From Capitulum mitella (lineage: Eukaryota > Arthropoda > Thecostraca > Pollicipedomorpha > Pollicipedidae), in NCBI GenBank assembly GCA_030062745.1, contig CP099839.1, forward strand, positions 22,143,324 to 22,207,323: a stretch of DNA of 64,000 nucleotides, given 5' to 3'. The position numbers and the translations under genes are program-made. Of the stretch, positions 12,701-64,000 are shown piece by piece (position 1 is the first letter of the stretch; each line of letters begins with the position of its first letter). Below the pieces are notes generated by a model that was given only the letters and a program-made list of their open reading frames with translations, did no database searches and was not told where the DNA came from.

Positions 12701-14430
12701 CATCCTCAAAGCAGGTAATGACGAGTCTTGTCAAACCGTGTAATTTTCCCATGATATCAACCCAACCGTTCGTCGCTTCATGTCCCTCAAAGACTTTTCT
12801 TATTGCCGTTCTAATAAAAGATTTCTGACCCTTTAAATACCGTTTAACAGTCGATATAATCTTTCTATATTATAGCGATATCTACCTGTAACGATAAAAA
12901 TTGGCTGTCGAATAACTCTTCGTTCTTCCAGAGCCGGAACCAACACACAAAATTGAGAGCACGCCAGTCTCGCACTGCCCACCCGGTAGCACCCAAGGCC
13001 ACAAAAGAACGGCATACCAATGGCTGCCGCTTAGGCGCTTCCTGTCACCATGCCTCCGGGCCGAACGCCCCGGGGCAGTCACGTGACCGGTCGGGCGGCC
13101 ACCAAGGTCACCGCTGGGGCCACTGCCGGCGGCGGCGGGCCTCGCCCGGCCTCAAGCCCGGCCGGCGAGACCGTCCCGGCGACGGATACCCTCGGCCGTG
13201 GAGCAGAGCCGTGTCGTAACGCGTTGCAGGGAGCTGGCGTGGGGCAACGCAGCGGCAGTGCCCGCCCGCCGGTGTTTGTCAGTTAGCTGGTCGCCAGTTG
13301 CCATGCTCGCACACGCGGCGCTCGCGTTCGTGAGAGGCGAGTGTTGTGCGTAGGAAACGAAAACCCAGTTCGGACGATTCAACTGTTGCAGGATGCTCGA
13401 ACTAAGGTCGACGACCTGCGATTCAAGAAGGTCTTCTGGACCCAGAACGTGCTTTAGACAACTTTGCTACAACTTGGGATAGCCAAGTTGTGGCTTGCAG
13501 TCTTAGAAATCGATGCATTATCAATAGAATATCTGGAAACCATACTTATGGGGACATTAGCAATATCTCGCGAAATTCCAGCGGTCTCTTACACTGCATA
13601 TTTCTCGGCTGTCGTGTGACGACACGAACAGATGCAGGCCAATGAACGCTTTTTCAGAAGAATAAGACTCGTATTATGCCATCGTCAATGAATGTCATCA
13701 GAATAGTACATTGGATGCAGTTGTCGGTCAATTCCATTTTTCTGGTCATTTCAGACAAAAGAATATTGTGAACATGGTCGGTGACATTTTCACACCGACC
13801 GAACAAGTTTCTGAAAAGTCGTCCTGACAAGCGCCCTGACATCCTCAGAGCCGTGACGCTGGCTCACTGCGGTGAGGAACGTCCGAAGCGGTGAGACGGC
13901 CTTGATTCTGGGAAATCGGGCCGTTCCCCGAGCCGTGTTTCCCGTGAACTCTGCGCAACCCTGCTGTACCTCCCGCTGTCGTAACGACGCAGTGACGCCT
14001 CTCATGCGGCGAGCGTGAGTCAGGGCCCTAGTGGGCGAGATGGTATACGGAGCTGTACATTGACAGCGGTCACGCATTTGAGGATGCGCTGTTAGTCCCC
14101 GATCCCTCAAACATATCATTGGGGATGGGGTCGAGAACCAATGGATTCTGCCCCTAGTTGGAACGCATCTATATCAAAAGTTGAGACCTGTATTTCTAAA
14201 CACAAATGGCTCGCATCTGCTATTGCCAAAAAACCCACAAAACATAATAAAGGAAATATAAAAAAGGAGGTTGACGTCAAATCCAAACGCAATGAATGTA
14301 CACTAATAGTAATCTTTTATATTATGTATTTCTTATTAATTTGTTAACTTATAACTTATACTGATAACAAATTTGTGTAGTTCATTGATAAGTTCTAACA
14401 TATCTGTTAATTTGTATAATTCGCTTCCTC
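9761..14430. other. No gene seen; one CpG-rich patch at 13.0-13.3 kb
   Basis: Short frames only. The patch at about 13,040-13,280 is GC-rich with an open plus-strand frame (from the ATG at 13,050) lacking recognisable features. Small A/C-rich runs near 10.1-10.2 kb. Confidence 0.45.
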
Positions 14431-14436
14431 TCCCCT

Positions 14437-14531
14437 TCCTCTCTCTCTCTCTGTCTCCCTTTCTCCCTCTAATGTATTTATTTACACACACACACACACA
14501 CGCACACACATACACACACACACACACACAC

Positions 14532-14573
<42 letters not shown>
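14437..14573. repeat. Compound microsatellite (CT)n (CA)n (TA)n
   Basis: CT repeats at 14,437-14,455, CA repeats with few interruptions at 14,484-14,532, and TA repeats to 14,573. Confidence 0.95.
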
Positions 14574-14577
<4 letters not shown>

Positions 14578-16010
14578 GTAGTTTTATATCATTCATGTTG
14601 TCAATGTTTCGAGGTTTGCGTTGTTTGTCCAATATGCAGCTGAGTACAATCTTCTATATCCTTTTAATTAAATTGCTGGATTCATTCAGAGCCGCATTAT
14701 AATGCAACAGAAACACACACAGTGTGGCTAAATCCACCTGAGCCTTATCCAGTAGGGAGTTTTGCTTTTTTCGATCAAATACAAGAAACGCGCGCGGTAC
14801 CGAAAGACCGTATCAGCCTCGTCTCGAAGGTGCGGCTCAATGGGACCATGTGGGCCGGTGAGTTGCAGTGGCGGCCCCCCGTTCTGACGTTGACCTTCAC
14901 GGTAAATGGGACCGACCCGGACTCTCATTAACATTGCTGGCTGTCGCAACTGCTCGGCAGCTTCTCACTTCTGTTCATTTATTTGGCTCCAATGACCGGC
15001 AAACAGCAGGTTGGGGCAACACGTCATTACCACGTAATCAACCGAGGGGCAGGAATTTTCCGATGTCGGACAGTGGTTGGCTCCAGCGGCCTCTCCATCC
15101 ATGCCATGGAGAGAAAACCGACTGGTTGTGCTCACTGACTACATGTCTATATTATGAAAGCTGTGCGCTATCACGACGGGTCGAATGACACGCTTGCTGT
15201 GAGTGAAGAAAGCCGAGCACTTTTCCGCAGAAAAGGATGATGGTTTATATTTATTATGCCGTTTTACTACTGCGAAACAAATGTTGTAGGGAAAGCGCGA
15301 GCTTCTCTCATTCCCAGCGTTTCGGGTTTTAAATTGCCGAGGTTTACCAGTCCCAAGCAACGCACTCATCTGCACATGTAATTAGCGACCTGACCTCAGA
15401 CTTGTATAGTTACATTTGGAGCAGCTTCTATGTGATGTCATCTCACGCTGGGCCAGAGACCGAGCGGTGGTCAACTTAATGTTTAACAGTTCACCGAGGA
15501 CATAGCGTGCAATATGACAAACACCATGAGTCTTATATTTTGGAAACATTTTTTTTTTTATTTCCTTTTGAATCACATGGCAGTAAACAAGCAACAGGAT
15601 ATTGAATTATGATGTGCTGGTCATGGTCTGGTCTAAGATTTTACTGAGGACATGTGTTATTCATTTTTTACGTGGTGTCGTGGGTGATTAACTGGTGAAT
15701 GCTTGTCCCCCTCTGTATTATAAACCAATCGGCAAATAAACAAATAAACGGATGCAATAAGTCGGCATTCTTATTTGTGACTGGAAAAAAACTTCCATTG
15801 ATATTAATCGTTGATATCACCATCACTATATCGTAGCGTCGGTCACGAACGACAAAGTACCCATCTTCCTGTCAAGCATCATACCTCAGATATTTACAAT
15901 CCCCGTAGTCGAGCGATTTCGTTCTTTAGCTACGAATACCATACTGCATGTCCCCAGACCGTACATTGATCCGACAGCCGCAGCGTATCAGCTCTGCTGC
16001 CAATGACATC
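14574..16010. other. No secure gene
   Basis: A 69-codon frame at 14,722-14,931 (LVSKVRLNGTMWAGELQW and LTLTFTVNG) has some strand-like character but no matching splice sites or partner exon. The remainder shows nothing. Confidence 0.4.
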
Positions 16011-16014
16011 ATCC

Positions 16015-16425
16015 AAACGTGCCCAGACGTCCGTGCGTCGGCTCCCAGTCCTCTCCCATGTGTTCTTGTGTCCCCCACGTTTTCAGATGCACTTGTGTGG
16101 CTCCCAGTCCTCCCCAGCACATCCCGTGTCAGCTCCCAATTCTGCCCGGATGTCCCCCTGGCAGCCCCCATCCCCAGAAGTCCGGCATCCACTGTCGACC
16201 TCGGCGGCCGCGGCTCTGGCCGGCGTCCCGACCACCGACAAAAACGCCGCCGGCAGCGTGGGAGCCGGCAGGTGCCGGCCGCCGCTGCCTGCCGGCTGAA
16301 TAAATCACAGCGCCGCGTTGCCCCCGGCGGCGCAACAACAGCGCCCGCGCCCACCGGTCACCGACACGGTCGCGAGACGCCGCTGCGGGTGGGCTGGCCA
16401 GCGGGGCGAGTCATTTCGCCGACAC
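16015..16425. other. CpG-rich upstream region of the large gene with short tandem similarity
   Basis: 16,040-16,190 shows degenerate repetition of CCCAGTCCTC/CCCAATTCTGCCC-like units. 16,195-16,425 is CpG-rich and directly precedes exon 1, so it probably holds the promoter. No TATA box at a convincing distance. Confidence 0.4.
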
Positions 16426-16426
16426 G

Positions 16427-62887
<46,461 letters not shown>

Positions 62888-63761
62888 GTTTGGTCGGACC
62901 GCGGCAGGGTCGCAGCCGCCTCCCCCTCCCCCACCGCCCGCGGCCGGCCGTGACGGCCGCCGGACACGCTTTGTTTGCCGTGACTGTGCAATTATCGACG
63001 GTTCCGGGCGGCGCTCGGCCGTCCTATTCGGTCGTCCTGCTCGGCCGAGCCGCACGAGCGTCGCGGCCATTCCGGCGCGTTCGGCCTCGTTTGGCGCGCC
63101 GGACCGGTCGGACCTGCCGGCCGGCAGCCCGGCCGCCGGCGCCGACCCGCGGTTTAACCGGCGCTACCATTACGCCCAACTGCGGCGATCATTCATTTCG
63201 GGACGCGTAATTGGCCGCCGGGGAAGGAGCGAGCTCCGCAGGCCTGTTCCGTACCGCTCGGCCGGCAGACGCCGGTTTCGAGGCAGATTGTCTGTCAGCA
63301 GAGCCCGCCGGAGAGGAATTGATTGTGCGCGTGGCCGGGCGCACATGCGTGTAATTTCGGATGCGGCGTACAAGCGAGCGCCGCCTGCAGCGAAATCGAT
63401 CACAAGGATACCGCACTTGTAGCCAATCGCCAGGGAGACATATTTAATCAACTGACGACGTATGTGATGGGGGATACAAACCAACTGTACTGCGGATGTG
63501 CCAGGAATAGACACCAGCTAGAACGAATGCACAACGCGGAAAAATTCCCATGCGAAGGTCATTACGGAGCGTGGTTATTTCCTTGCATATTTTCGTTTCT
63601 ATCGAAAAACGAGTAGTTACGTCGCACGAATACCTGTTTCTTCCACAGTCTCCCGTTCGTGCTGAAAAAGCGTCTGCACAAAAATGACGACACGAGAGCC
63701 GAAATTACGTCACATAAATTAACTGTATTCATCGTCCATGGTCCGCGGACACGATTAATGA
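62888..63761. other. GC-rich then mixed DNA, no secure exon
   Basis: 62,890-63,170 is CpG-rich with frames open by composition. 63.2-63.76 kb shows short frames only. Confidence 0.4.
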
Positions 63762-64000
63762 GATGTTAGTAATCACAAGCGACTCCAGCTCGGTGATACA
63801 CGGTGACACCACGGGTGACTGCGGCGTCCGCCCGCTGCCCGCGGTCGGCGAGTCCTCTGATCGCTCACGACGGCAGACTTCGCCCGCCACGGAGAGCGGC
63901 GGCGCCTCGCCGGGCAGAGCCGCGCCGACCGGCCGCGAATCGCCGCAGGCTGCTCCGCGAGGTCACCGGCGACCACGGCGGCCCGCCGAACAGCACGGTC
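63762..64000 (+). other. Open frame running off the window
   Basis: From an ATG at 63,762 a plus-strand frame stays open to the window end, starting LVITSDSSSVIHGDTTGDCG and continuing VRPLPAVG, then Arg/Pro/Ala-rich sequence. The D-C-G-V-R-P-L run resembles the linker before trypsin-like domains in clip-type serine proteases. The rest does not, and high GC alone can keep the frame open. Confidence 0.15.

Noticed and set aside
14722..14931. Possible isolated exon with strand-like residues
   Set aside because: No acceptor or donor in suitable phase, no neighbour exon, and it lies upstream of the gene start next to a microsatellite.

Overview
This window is eukaryotic nuclear DNA. It has GT-AG introns (one probable GC-AG), an intron-containing tRNA-Tyr, Tc1/mariner and other DNA-transposon remnants, and dinucleotide and tetranucleotide microsatellites. 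A metazoan is certain in practice. An arthropod, perhaps a crustacean, is my inference from the gene-poor, repeat-mosaic layout, the TATA plus CAGT-type initiator on the minus strand, and the GC-rich, CpG-rich coding exons set in AT-rich introns. I cannot name the species.

The dominant content is one very large plus-strand gene, from about 16.4 kb to at least 61.5 kb and probably past 62.9 kb. I assembled about 37 exons by matching splice sites and reading phase across every junction. The model encodes roughly 2,200 residues of a secreted or membrane-anchored extracellular protein. It has a signal peptide, then a long series of related beta-sandwich-like units that resemble DUF11/conserved-repeat domains. 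Several of these carry a recurring G-x-N-x-P-C-like signature. Two disordered linkers follow within the series: a Thr-rich/acidic/Gly-Ser linker with a furin-like site, and a Gly-Gln-Ala-Tyr repeat linker. A complete discoidin (F5/8 type C) domain comes next, then a segment with an Asp-box (BNR) motif. I do not recognise the gene by name. One exon contains an apparent one-base frameshift.

Layout: 1-7.0 kb holds CpG-rich patches, a 30-bp minisatellite and, on the minus strand, a TATA-driven first exon encoding a signal peptide (6,901-6,946); its later exons are not secure. 7-16 kb is almost gene-free, with a 170-codon minus-strand reading frame broken by one TGA (about 9 kb), an AT-rich tract and a compound microsatellite. 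16.4-36.9 kb contains the first five exons of the large gene, separated by long introns full of non-autonomous repeats. These include a three-copy family (19, 27 and 57 kb), a tandem pair of TTAA-flanked elements (29.6-32.1 kb), two large foldbacks (26.9-27.3 and 35.2-36.5 kb), and a minus-strand, probably broken, secreted-protein reading frame (28.4-29.0 kb). 36.9-62.9 kb is exon-dense and also carries a hAT-like element (42.9-44.6 kb), a decayed Tc1-like transposon (51.6-53.0 kb) and the tRNA-Tyr gene (56.3 kb), all inside introns. The last kilobase is GC-rich with one open frame running off the end.

All calls rest on reading the sequence alone. Domain names are from pattern recognition, not from searches.
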